NCBI RefSeq assembly: GCF_003265345.1
Contig: NZ_QFWW01000003.1
Coordinates: 62,001 to 126,000, forward strand
Source of the DNA: Lentzea terrae
GTDB lineage: Bacteria > Actinomycetota > Actinomycetes > Mycobacteriales > Pseudonocardiaceae
Reading direction: 5' to 3'
Length of the DNA stretch: 64,000 nt
Positions 57,648-64,000 of the stretch are shown here, piece after piece. The notes beneath the pieces were generated by a model. It ran no database searches and was not told the origin of the DNA. It was given only the letters and a program-made list of their open reading frames with translations. Every line of letters begins with the position of its first letter. The first letter of the stretch is position 1. The position numbers and the translations under genes were made by a program.

Positions 57648-60362
57648 TCAGTTTTCGGGGAGCGCGGCGAGCTTGGCCCGCACTTTGTCCGCAAACGGAT
57701 GCTGGTGGTGCTCGTAGGTCGCGAGCGCCTCAATCCACCAACGGCGCGCTTCGCCGATGTCACCGACACCCTGATGCGCCTCGCCCAGCCATCTCTGGAC
57801 ATTGACGATATCGGCCCAACTTCCCGCTCGTTCGAACAGACCGATGGCGGAAGTGAGTGCCGTGACGGCCTTGCCGAACTCACCGAGTTTCACGAGGATG
57901 GCGCCCTTGGTCATGAAGTCGTGCCCCCGGTCATAAGCGTTCTCCCTGGCCGTCCCCAGCGCTTCAAGCGCAGCGCAGCGCTCAAGTGCTTTCTGGTAGT
58001 CGCCCACGGCCAACAGGCCTTCAACAACCTGATGCAGAGCCATACCGATCCGCGCGGCATTCGCACTGACGTCCCGGCGCTGCAACTCAAGGGCCGCCTC
58101 GGCGACCTCCAACGACTCGTGGGGCCGATCCAGCAGCACCAGCGTCCACGCGATGCCGCTCTGGCAGCGCACCTGCCCAGGCACGTCTCCCAGTTCTGCA
58201 TACGCACGACTGGCGGCTTCGAACCTGGACTTGCTTTCCTCGAACCCGCCGAGCCGGCTGCAGACGACGGCTCCGAAGAACATCATCTTCGCGGCGTGCT
58301 GGTGTTCACCGATTCGGGCCGCGGCCAGCTCCGCGCTGCTGAGCACCCACAACCAGTCCCGCCACGGACCGAACCGATCGATCAGGTCGAAGGCGATCCA
58401 CGCCAGTTGCCAGGTGTGGCGATCGAAGTTTTGCGCCTCGCTGTGCGCGATCACCGCTCGCAACACGTTCTGCTCGGCACGGAACCAGCCGTGGACCGCC
58501 GAGAGGTCCTCGAACACTTCCGGACAAGTGCCCGGCGTCATGAGCGGCTCGTTCGGAAGCGGCCGGTGACTCGCCTGATGGGTCGCGTGGATGGCGATCA
58601 AGGTGTGGAGATAGTGGTCGAACGTGCGCTCCATAGCGGCTGCGCGAGCTTCGGCGGTCTCCTCCGCTGCCACCCGATCGGCTGCGTACACGCGCAACAG
58701 GTCGTGGCACGCGAACCGGCCGGGCACGTGCTCGACCAGCAGGTTCGCCCTGACCAGCTCTCGCACGCATTCCCGCGCCTCATCCGCGGACACGCCCGCG
58801 AGACTCGTCGCAGCGGGCACCGTGATGTCCGGCCCAGGATGGACTCCGATGAGCCGGAACATCCGCGCCGCCGCAGCGCTGAGCTGCTGGTACGACCACT
58901 GGAACACCGCACGGACGCTGGTCGCCGCGTCACCCGTGTCCAGGGTGTCGAGCCGGGTGCGTTCATCGGCCAGCTCCGCGACCAACGCGGACAGCGGCAG
59001 CTTCGGAGACTGCGCCGCACGTGCCGCCACGATCGCGAGGGCGAGAGGCAAGCCGCCACACCACTTGATCAGCTCGTCGGCGACCCCGACGCGTTCGGCA
59101 CCCAGACGGCTGACCAGCAAGGCGTAGGCCTCGGCAGGACTCAGCACGTCCAGCGCCAACTGCTGCATGCCCTCGTTGACGACCAGCCCGGTGAGCCGGT
59201 CGCGGCTGGTGATCAGCACCAGGCAGGCGGAAGGACCCGGCAGCAACGGGCGAACGTGCTCGGCGTCGCGGGCGTTGTCGAGCAGGACCAGCATCCGGCG
59301 GTCGGCGACAAGGCTGCGGTACAGCGCAGCCTGAGCCTCAAGATCAGGCGGGATTCGGTCGGGGGCAATGCCGAGGGCGCCGAGGAAGCGGCTCAGCGCG
59401 TCGCCTGGCGCCATCGGGTCGCGGTGCTGGTCGAAGCCGCGCAGGTTCACGTACAGCTGGCCGTCCGGAAAACGATCGGCAACCCCGCGCGCCCAGTGCA
59501 CGGCCAAGGTCGTCTTCCCGACACCAGCCGTGCCGGTGATGGCCGCGATCACCAGGTCTTCACCGCGCACCAGGTCGCTGAGGCCACCCAACTCGGAGGC
59601 CCGGCCGACGAACCGCGGCACGGCAGTCGGGAGTTGGCGAGGGATGGGCCCGCGCACACGCACCGAGCCGGACAACACCTGTTGGTGCACAGCCCGCAGT
59701 TCCGAGCCGGGATCGACGCCGAGCTCGTCAGCCAGCAGCGCGCGCACATCCTGGTACGCCGCCAGCGCCTGCGCCTGTTGCCCGGACTGCGCCAACGCCA
59801 GCATCAGCTGGCCCCAGAACACTTCCCGGAACGGGTGTGCGACAACGAGTCCGCGCAGCTCGGCGACCAGGTCGGCGGCTCGGCCGGCGTCCAGGTCGGC
59901 GCCGATCCGTCGTTCCAGCGCCAGCAACCACTCCTCGGTCACCGGAGCGACGTCGTGCTGGTGCAGTGGGTCGGACTGCACGTCGGAGAGCATCGGACCG
60001 CGCCACAAGCCCACCGCGGCAGCGAAATCGCCGCTCGAAACCAACGCGCGGAACCGCGTCAGGTCGAGAGCGGAAGGATTCAGCTCGGCTCGGTAGCCGC
60101 CGCGTGACGTCTGCACGCAGTTCGCCGGACCCAACGCCCGGCGCAACCTGGTCACGATCATCTGCATCGTCTTGCGCGCCCGGTCCGGCGTCGGCGGATC
60201 CCCGTCCCACAGCCGCTCCACCAGCTCACGGGTCGGCACGAACCGGTTGGGGCGCAACAGCAAAGTCGCCAGCAGCACGCGGCAGCGCCCGGCCGGCACC
60301 GGCACGGCGACGCCGTCGACGAGGACCTCCAGCGGTCCGAGGACCCGGTACTCGACGGACAA
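57648..60362 (-). CDS. SARP-STAND regulator 4
   Basis: This 904-residue paralogue starts SVEYRVLGPLEVLVDGV. NB-ARC Walker A is TGTAGVGKTTL, Walker B RMLVLLDNA, with ITSRDRL and GLPLA; TPR-like helices end the protein. TTG 60362 is chosen: GGAGGAGG is 5 nt upstream and no ATG or GTG fits the family start; a longer frame upstream passes through the operator. The operator at 60383 lies only 20 bp before the start. Confidence 0.9.
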   Translation of the reverse strand: MSVEYRVLGPLEVLVDGVAVPVPAGRCRVLLATLLLRPNRFVPTRELVERLWDGDPPTPDRARKTMQMIVTRLRRALGPANCVQTSRGGYRAELNPSALDLTRFRALVSSGDFAAAVGLWRGPMLSDVQSDPLHQHDVAPVTEEWLLALERRIGADLDAGRAADLVAELRGLVVAHPFREVFWGQLMLALAQSGQQAQALAAYQDVRALLADELGVDPGSELRAVHQQVLSGSVRVRGPIPRQLPTAVPRFVGRASELGGLSDLVRGEDLVIAAITGTAGVGKTTLAVHWARGVADRFPDGQLYVNLRGFDQHRDPMAPGDALSRFLGALGIAPDRIPPDLEAQAALYRSLVADRRMLVLLDNARDAEHVRPLLPGPSACLVLITSRDRLTGLVVNEGMQQLALDVLSPAEAYALLVSRLGAERVGVADELIKWCGGLPLALAIVAARAAQSPKLPLSALVAELADERTRLDTLDTGDAATSVRAVFQWSYQQLSAAAARMFRLIGVHPGPDITVPAATSLAGVSADEARECVRELVRANLLVEHVPGRFACHDLLRVYAADRVAAEETAEARAAAMERTFDHYLHTLIAIHATHQASHRPLPNEPLMTPGTCPEVFEDLSAVHGWFRAEQNVLRAVIAHSEAQNFDRHTWQLAWIAFDLIDRFGPWRDWLWVLSSAELAAARIGEHQHAAKMMFFGAVVCSRLGGFEESKSRFEAASRAYAELGDVPGQVRCQSGIAWTLVLLDRPHESLEVAEAALELQRRDVSANAARIGMALHQVVEGLLAVGDYQKALERCAALEALGTARENAYDRGHDFMTKGAILVKLGEFGKAVTALTSAIGLFERAGSWADIVNVQRWLGEAHQGVGDIGEARRWWIEALATYEHHQHPFADKVRAKLAALPEN

Positions 60363-60382
60363 GGTTCCTCCTCCCGAGCGAC

Positions 60383-60416
60383 ATGTGACCGAAGTGTGAG
60401 CGCCGCACAAGACCAT
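60383..60416. promoter_or_regulatory. SARP-type operator, two 11-bp repeats
   Basis: ATGTGAC (60383-60389) and GTGTGAG (60394-60400) are 11 bp apart on the plus strand. GACCAT (60411-60416) stands 10 nt after, with A and T at the key -10 positions. On the minus strand TATGGT is a -10-like hexamer for SARP 4, placing the repeats just downstream of it, where a bound protein could repress. Confidence 0.55.
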
Positions 60417-60422
60417 ATGACT

Positions 60423-60471
60423 GGCCGGCCCCACCGCAGTTACCTCCCTCTTCACTGCGGCGGGGCCGGCC
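60423..60471. ncRNA. Long hairpin with loop TACCTCCCTCTTC
   Basis: GGCCGGCCCCACCGCAGT (60423-60440) pairs with 60454-60471 (17 of 18 bp). The loop TACCTCCCTCTTC nearly matches the loop TACTCCCTCTT at 63607-63617, while the stems differ. It fills the SARP 5-SARP 4 spacer and may terminate SARP 5, but the loop conservation suggests more. Confidence 0.6.
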
Positions 60472-60493
60472 GCTCAACCAAGCTCAGCCAAGC

Positions 60494-63187
60494 TCAACCA
60501 AGCCGGGACAGCAGCTCGCGCACCTCGTCCGCCTTCGCGAAGCCGAGGTCGTCGTAGACGTCGAGCGCCGCGAGGTAGTGGCCGCGGGCCGCGTCGAGCT
60601 CGCCCAGCTCCCGTTTCAGGTCGGCCAGCCGCACCAGCGTGTCGGCCTGGTAGTGCCGGTACGACAGCGCGGCCTGGAGTTCCGCGGACCTGAGGTAGTT
60701 CGCCTCCGCGTCGGCGTACCGGCCCAGCGCGCGGTAGATGCTGCCGAGCGTGTCGCGGTTCGAGGCCACCGCTGTGTCGCGCTCGTCCGGCACCAGCTCC
60801 AGGAACAGGTCGCGGGCGCGCACGGCCCAGATCACCGCCTCCTCGTGGTCGCCGAGCTCGTTGTGCACGAACCCGAGCGACGCCGCGACACTGGCGATCT
60901 CGATCTGGTCGCCGCTCGCCGACGCCACCTCCAACGCACGCGACAGCGGTGCCAGAGCGTCTGCGTACTTGCCCTGACGGCCCAGCAGGTACGCGAGGCC
61001 ACGCAGGTCGTTGGAGAGTCCGATCTGGTCGCCCAGCTGGGAGTCCAGGGCGACGGCCGCTCGCAGCTGGTCCGCTGCCTCGTCGAACTCCCGCTCCGGC
61101 ACCAGGAACGACACCAGGCCGCGCCGGGCCCGGCACTGTCCCACCAGGTCACCGGACCGCTCAGAGGCCGCGATGGCCAGGCGTTGCAGGCGTTCGCCTT
61201 CCCGCCATCGGCCGGTCGCGAGCAGGAAGTGGCGGATCGCCCACACCGTGCGCCACACGTGCCCGTCCAGACCCGCCTCACCCGCCGCGGTCACGGCCGG
61301 ACCGAACACCGCGCGTTCGGCGGCGAACCAGCCGTCGGCGTCCGTGGTCGTGAGAAACGTGAGCACGACCGCGCCCGGTGCCGCAGGTGGAGTCGTGATG
61401 GGCTGGCGCAAGGGGTCCGACTTGGCGACGGCGGCCAGCGCCGAGTGCATGAAGTGGTCGAAGAACCGGTGACGGGCCTCCGAACGTTCCGCCGGGGACA
61501 GCCGGTGAGCCGCCTCCTCCGTCGCGTACGACCGCATCAGGTCGTGCAGCCGGTAGCGGTCGTTCTGGCACGTGATCAGGCTGTAGCGGACCAACTCGTC
61601 CAACGCGTCGGCCGACCGCGAACCCAGCAGGCTCGTCGCGGCCGCCTCGGTCACGTCGGGGCCGGGGTGCAGGCCGAGCAGCACGAACAGCCGGGCAGCC
61701 GTCGGGCTCAGGCACCCGAACGTCCACGAGAACACCGCGCGCACGCTGGTCAACGGATCGTCGGTGTCCAACGCGTCCAACGCGGCGTGTTCGAGCTCCT
61801 CCACGAGCATGCCCAGCGGGTGCTGGTCGAGCGTCGCCCGTGCCGCCACCACCGCTAGCGCCAACGGCAGTCCCGCGCACAGCTCGACCAGCCGCGTGGC
61901 CGCCTCCGGTTCCGCCGCGACCCGTTCCGCGCCGACCCTCCCGCCGAACAGCACCATCGACTCGCCGGGATCGAGCACGTCCAACGGGAACGCGCTGGCA
62001 GAAGCCAGGCTGCGCAGGCAGTTGCGGCTGGTGATCACCGCGAGGCTGCGCGACCCGCCCGGCAGCAACGGCCGCACCTGCGCCAGGTCGCGGACGTTGT
62101 CGAGCAGCACCAGCACGCGCCGCCGCGACAGCAGCTCGCGGTAGCTGTCCAGCATCGCCTCGGTGCCGACCGGGATCTCGTCCGCCGGCATGCCGAGCGC
62201 CAGCAGGAAGTCGCGCGCCGCGCTGTTCGGGTTCACCGGCGCACCGGTCGGGTCGAAGCCGCGCAGGTCGGCGTGGAGCTGTCCGTCCGGGAACCGGCCG
62301 GCGACCCGGTGCGACCACTGCACCGCGAGCGACGTCTTGCCGATGCCGCCGCTGCCGCTGATCACCGCGATCAGCTGACCGGACGCCAGCACGGCGTCGA
62401 GTCTGTCCAGTTCGGACTCACGGCCGACGAAGTGCGGCAAGGCGGTCGGCAGCTGCCGCGGCACGTGCTGCGGCACCGGACTCGGCACGTCCCCGGCCAG
62501 CACCTGCCGCTGGGCGTCCCGCAGGTGCGGACCCGGTGCGACACCGAGCTGTTCGTCCAGCAGCACGGTGGCCTCACGGTGCGCGGCGAGCGCGTCCGCC
62601 TGCTGACCACCGCGGTGCAACGCGAGGATCAGCTGCGCCCAGAACTTCTCGCGCAACGGGTACTGCGCCGTGAGCACCCGCAGCTCCGGCACCAGCTCCA
62701 CCGCGACGCCCCGTGCGAGGTCGTCGTCGATCCGGTGCTCCAGCGCAACCAGCCGTTCCTCGGCCAGTGCGGGCACGGCGTCGCGGTGCAACGACTCCGA
62801 CGAGACGTTCGCGAGCACCGGCCCGCGCCACAACGCCGTCGCCTCCGCGTGTGCACCGCTGTGCAAGTGCGCCCGAAAACGCAGCAGGTCCAGTTGTTCC
62901 GGCTCGACCACGGCCGCGTAGCCACCCGCGCCGGTGCGCACGCAGCTCGCCGGCCCGAGCGCCTGCCGCAGCCGGGTCACGACCATGTGCACCGTCTTGC
63001 CCGCGCGGTCCCTGCTCGGCGGCGTGCCGTCCCACAGCCGTTCGACGATCTCATCGGTCGACACGAACTCGTTGGCGCGCAACAGGAGCGTGGCCAGCAG
63101 CACGCGACACCGACCGGCCGGCACCGCGACCGGGACACCGTCGAGCAGGACCTCCAGCGGTCCCAGCACGCGGTACTCGACTCGCAC
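60494..63187 (-). CDS. SARP-STAND regulator 5
   Basis: This 897-residue paralogue starts RVEYRVLGPLEVLLDGV. Winged helix, BTAD (ending APGPHLRDAQRQVL), NB-ARC with Walker A SGSGGIGKTSL, Walker B RVLVLLDNV and ITSRNCL, then TPR-like helices (YADAEANYLRSAELQAAL). GTG 63187 has GGGGGAGGGA upstream. TAGACT at 63220-63225 gives a good -10 on its strand, and the repeats at 63240 overlap the -35 region. Confidence 0.92.
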   Translation of the reverse strand: MRVEYRVLGPLEVLLDGVPVAVPAGRCRVLLATLLLRANEFVSTDEIVERLWDGTPPSRDRAGKTVHMVVTRLRQALGPASCVRTGAGGYAAVVEPEQLDLLRFRAHLHSGAHAEATALWRGPVLANVSSESLHRDAVPALAEERLVALEHRIDDDLARGVAVELVPELRVLTAQYPLREKFWAQLILALHRGGQQADALAAHREATVLLDEQLGVAPGPHLRDAQRQVLAGDVPSPVPQHVPRQLPTALPHFVGRESELDRLDAVLASGQLIAVISGSGGIGKTSLAVQWSHRVAGRFPDGQLHADLRGFDPTGAPVNPNSAARDFLLALGMPADEIPVGTEAMLDSYRELLSRRRVLVLLDNVRDLAQVRPLLPGGSRSLAVITSRNCLRSLASASAFPLDVLDPGESMVLFGGRVGAERVAAEPEAATRLVELCAGLPLALAVVAARATLDQHPLGMLVEELEHAALDALDTDDPLTSVRAVFSWTFGCLSPTAARLFVLLGLHPGPDVTEAAATSLLGSRSADALDELVRYSLITCQNDRYRLHDLMRSYATEEAAHRLSPAERSEARHRFFDHFMHSALAAVAKSDPLRQPITTPPAAPGAVVLTFLTTTDADGWFAAERAVFGPAVTAAGEAGLDGHVWRTVWAIRHFLLATGRWREGERLQRLAIAASERSGDLVGQCRARRGLVSFLVPEREFDEAADQLRAAVALDSQLGDQIGLSNDLRGLAYLLGRQGKYADALAPLSRALEVASASGDQIEIASVAASLGFVHNELGDHEEAVIWAVRARDLFLELVPDERDTAVASNRDTLGSIYRALGRYADAEANYLRSAELQAALSYRHYQADTLVRLADLKRELGELDAARGHYLAALDVYDDLGFAKADEVRELLSRLG

Positions 63188-63219
63188 GTCGTCCCTCCCC
63201 CAGGTGAGAACGAACGTCG

Positions 63220-63225
63220 AGTCTA
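63220..63225 (-). promoter_or_regulatory. -10 TAGACT of SARP 5
   Basis: Read on the minus strand, TAGACT matches TANNNT and lies about 33 nt before GTG 63187. The TCACAC heptamers of the operator at 63240-63257 then overlap the expected -35 position, as activator-type SARP sites do. Confidence 0.5.
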
Positions 63226-63239
63226 TGGGCGTGGAGCCG

Positions 63240-63273
63240 GTGTGACCGAAGTGTGAGCGCAACAGTGCACAGT
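63240..63273. promoter_or_regulatory. SARP-type operator, two 11-bp repeats
   Basis: GTGTGAC (63240-63246) and GTGTGAG (63251-63257) are exactly 11 bp apart on the plus strand; ACAGTGC follows weakly at the next step. CACAGT (63268-63273) begins 10 nt after the second heptamer. The site could serve a rightward unit, SARP 5 on the minus strand, or both. Confidence 0.65.
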
Positions 63274-63295
63274 GGTGTTCAGCCGGACGACGAGA

Positions 63296-63323
63296 GTGAC
63301 AACGAGGTTTTGGGGGGTGTCAC
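63296..63323 (+). ncRNA. Leader hairpin, unit 1
   Basis: GTGACA (63296-63301) pairs with TGTCAC (63318-63323); the loop ends in TGGGGGG. A weaker member of the G-run loop family. It follows the operator at 63240 by 22 nt. Confidence 0.4.
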
Positions 63324-63379
63324 GATCGTCGGCCTCCGACCGGGTCGGCCCTCCCCAGTGGGTCGTCCTGAAGACGAGA

Positions 63380-63400
63380 TCCGGTCATGGGGGAACCGGA
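63380..63400 (+). ncRNA. Second hairpin of unit 1
   Basis: TCCGGT (63380-63385) pairs with ACCGGA (63395-63400) around CATGGGGGA. The ATG in the loop starts a frame that is not kept in unit 2, so coding use is unlikely. Confidence 0.4.
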
Positions 63401-63421
63401 CAGTCCCCTGCTGTTCGGTGT

Positions 63422-63447
63422 GGGCCCGCGGCTTCGGCTGCGGGCCC
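63422..63447 (+). terminator. UUCG terminator, unit 1
   Basis: GGGCCCGCGGC (63422-63432), TTCG loop, GCTGCGGGCCC (63437-63447), then TTTT. Eleven base pairs with one G-U, closed by a C(UUCG)G tetraloop, make a strong rho-independent terminator pointing rightward. Confidence 0.85.
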
Positions 63448-63501
63448 TTTTACTTTGTCCGCAAGATGCCCTGACGTCCGACGACAGCAGATGTCATCGA
63501 G

Positions 63502-63535
63502 GCGTGAGCAGCGCGAGAGAGGCGTCCGGCAAAGT
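63502..63535 (+). promoter_or_regulatory. SARP-type operator, unit 2
   Basis: GCGTGAG (63502-63508) and GCGAGAG (63513-63519) are 11 bp apart. CAAAGT (63530-63535) starts 10 nt after, the same geometry as at 57551 and 63240. TCTTCCTCA follows it, close to TTCTCCTCA after the CAGAGT at 57589. Confidence 0.55.
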
Positions 63536-63553
63536 CTTCCTCAACCGGTTCGA

Positions 63554-63584
63554 CGGAGGCGGGCAAGACCTGGGGGAACCTCCG
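63554..63584 (+). ncRNA. Hairpin with conserved loop GCAAGACCTGGGGG (copy 2)
   Basis: CGGAGG (63554-63559) pairs with CCTCCG (63579-63584). The loop contains the 14 nt at 63563-63576 that are identical to 57617-57630. The stem sequence is different but still pairs, which implies selection on structure. Confidence 0.6.
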
Positions 63585-63595
63585 AAGAATCCCGG

Positions 63596-63628
63596 CCGGT
63601 GCGGTCTACTCCCTCTTGACCGCACCGG
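63596..63628 (+). ncRNA. Hairpin with loop TACTCCCTCTT
   Basis: CCGGTGCGGTC (63596-63606) pairs perfectly with GACCGCACCGG (63618-63628). The 11-nt loop matches that of the 60423-60471 hairpin apart from one inserted C. It follows the copy-2 loop hairpin by 11 nt. Confidence 0.6.
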
Positions 63629-63678
63629 ATCCGGGACCGGCAATGGGGGGAAGCAGGTAGAACCCCTGCTACCTGAGT

Positions 63679-63704
63679 GGGCCCGCGGCTTCGGCTGCGG
63701 GCCC
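63679..63704 (+). terminator. UUCG terminator, unit 2
   Basis: The same stem and TTCG loop as the terminator at 63422-63447, followed by TTTC. It closes the second short unit. Confidence 0.85.
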
Positions 63705-63723
63705 TTTCACGTTGCGCGCAAAC

Positions 63724-63765
63724 GGACGCGGGGCCCCTTCGAGTCGACGAAAGGGCCCCGCGTCC
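63724..63765. terminator. Terminator hairpin after eccC
   Basis: GGACGCGGGGCCCCTTCG (63724-63741) pairs with 63748-63765 with one mismatch. It lies 11 bp beyond the eccC stop on the minus strand and so ends that gene's transcript before the SARP array. Confidence 0.8.
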
Positions 63766-63776
63766 GGTGTTCGTGC

Positions 63777-64000
63777 TTAGTCCGGTGCGATCCAGGCGAA
63801 CTGGATGCGCTGCTGACCGTGCTTGCGGGTCACCATCGTGCCCCGGCCAGGAGGCTGCGGCGACGGCTTGAGGTTGCCGACGATGTTGCCCTCCTCCTTC
63901 GAACCGGAACCCACGAAGATCGGCGCCGAGATCTCCTTCAGCTTGCCCATCACCGGGTCGTACATCGCGCGGGACGCACCACCCATGCGCCGGACCAGGA
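63777..64000 (-). CDS. eccC: EccC-type FtsK/SpoIIIE ATPase, C-terminal end
   Basis: Only the last ~74 residues are in the window; the gene continues past the right edge. LVRRMGGASRAMYDPVMG, the SGSKEEGNIVGNLKPSPQPPG segment and RGTMVTRKHGQQRIQFAW match the end of the third ATPase domain of ESX EccC. EccC is the motor of type VII secretion and recognises WXG100 substrates. In mycobacteria eccC4 directly follows Rv3446c; here 14.8 kb lie between the two genes (48990-63776), mostly the SARP array. Confidence 0.85.
   Translation of the reverse strand, partial: LVRRMGGASRAMYDPVMGKLKEISAPIFVGSGSKEEGNIVGNLKPSPQPPGRGTMVTRKHGQQRIQFAWIAPD

Larger units (their letters stand above)
63420..63707 (+). repeat. 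Direct repeat pair, 31 bp, 257-bp spacing
   Basis: Copy 1 (63420-63450) and copy 2 (63677-63707) are identical over 31 nt and include the whole UUCG terminator. The flanks differ by more than point changes, apart from short TGGGGG/GGAA and CCCCTGCT words upstream. The 589-bp stretch 63188-63776 holds no supportable gene; it contains the two operator-hairpin-terminator units described here. Confidence 0.8.

Noticed and set aside
63253..63474. 73-codon open frame starting in the operator at 63240
   Set aside because: It begins inside the phased repeats, runs through the hairpins and the terminator, and has no Shine-Dalgarno; no similar peptide is encoded in unit 2.
63388..63707. Frame from ATG 63388 through both terminators
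   Set aside because: It continues through two terminators and antisense to eccC; the corresponding ATG in unit 2 is stopped after five codons.

Overview
The window is about 70% GC with dense genes, GTG starts and Tat, WhiB, SigD, BldM and ESX-type genes. This points to a high-GC actinobacterium, most likely in or near the Pseudonocardiaceae (Saccharothrix/Lentzea-like; this is inference). From memory, the gene order follows the Mycobacterium tuberculosis Rv3396c-Rv3446c segment: guaA, a choD-like gene, guaB3, guaB2, a DUF5319 gene, rsdA, sigD, an Rv3415c-like gene, whiB3, groEL1, groES, the tsaD/rimI/tsaB/tsaE group, alr, glmS, glmM, rpsI, rplM, two WXG100 genes and an Rv3446c-like gene.

Layout. 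1-5.6 kb: signalling and envelope genes (a PHD-like antitoxin fragment, a PknB-type kinase, a PAP2-like protein, a PspC-histidine kinase/response regulator pair divergent from a PspC/LiaF-like gene). 5.6-16.7 kb: purine genes (guaA, guaB3, guaB) around an oxidoreductase operon. 16.8-22.7 kb: regulators (DUF5319, RsdA/SigD, a BldM-like protein, a CarH-like MerR protein, WhiB3) with a 0.5-kb purine-rich spacer. 22.7-28 kb: groEL1 and groES with a CIRCE operator, and tandem phoD genes. 28-38 kb: the tRNA t6A genes, matB, alr, nnr and glmS. 38-49 kb: two sets of type VII-secretion-like genes flanking glmM-rpsI-rplM.

49-63.3 kb is the unusual part. Five full-length SARP-STAND regulators (OmpR-type DNA-binding domain, BTAD, NB-ARC ATPase, TPR) and the clipped start of a sixth sit between the Rv3446c-like gene and the 3' end of an eccC gene that runs off the right edge. 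The array therefore splits what looks like an ESX-4 locus. Spacers inside and beside the array carry TGTGA-type repeats at an exact 11-bp period, as in SARP operators, each followed 10 nt later by a -10-like hexamer. They also carry hairpins whose loops are conserved while their stems differ, and a pair of near-identical UUCG-loop terminators. I read these spacers as a family of SARP-controlled short leader or small-RNA units that duplicated along with the regulators.

No tRNA, rRNA, insertion sequence or CRISPR array was recognised. Starts were chosen by Shine-Dalgarno spacing, overlap with the upstream stop and family N-termini. Database calls are from memory and were not searched.
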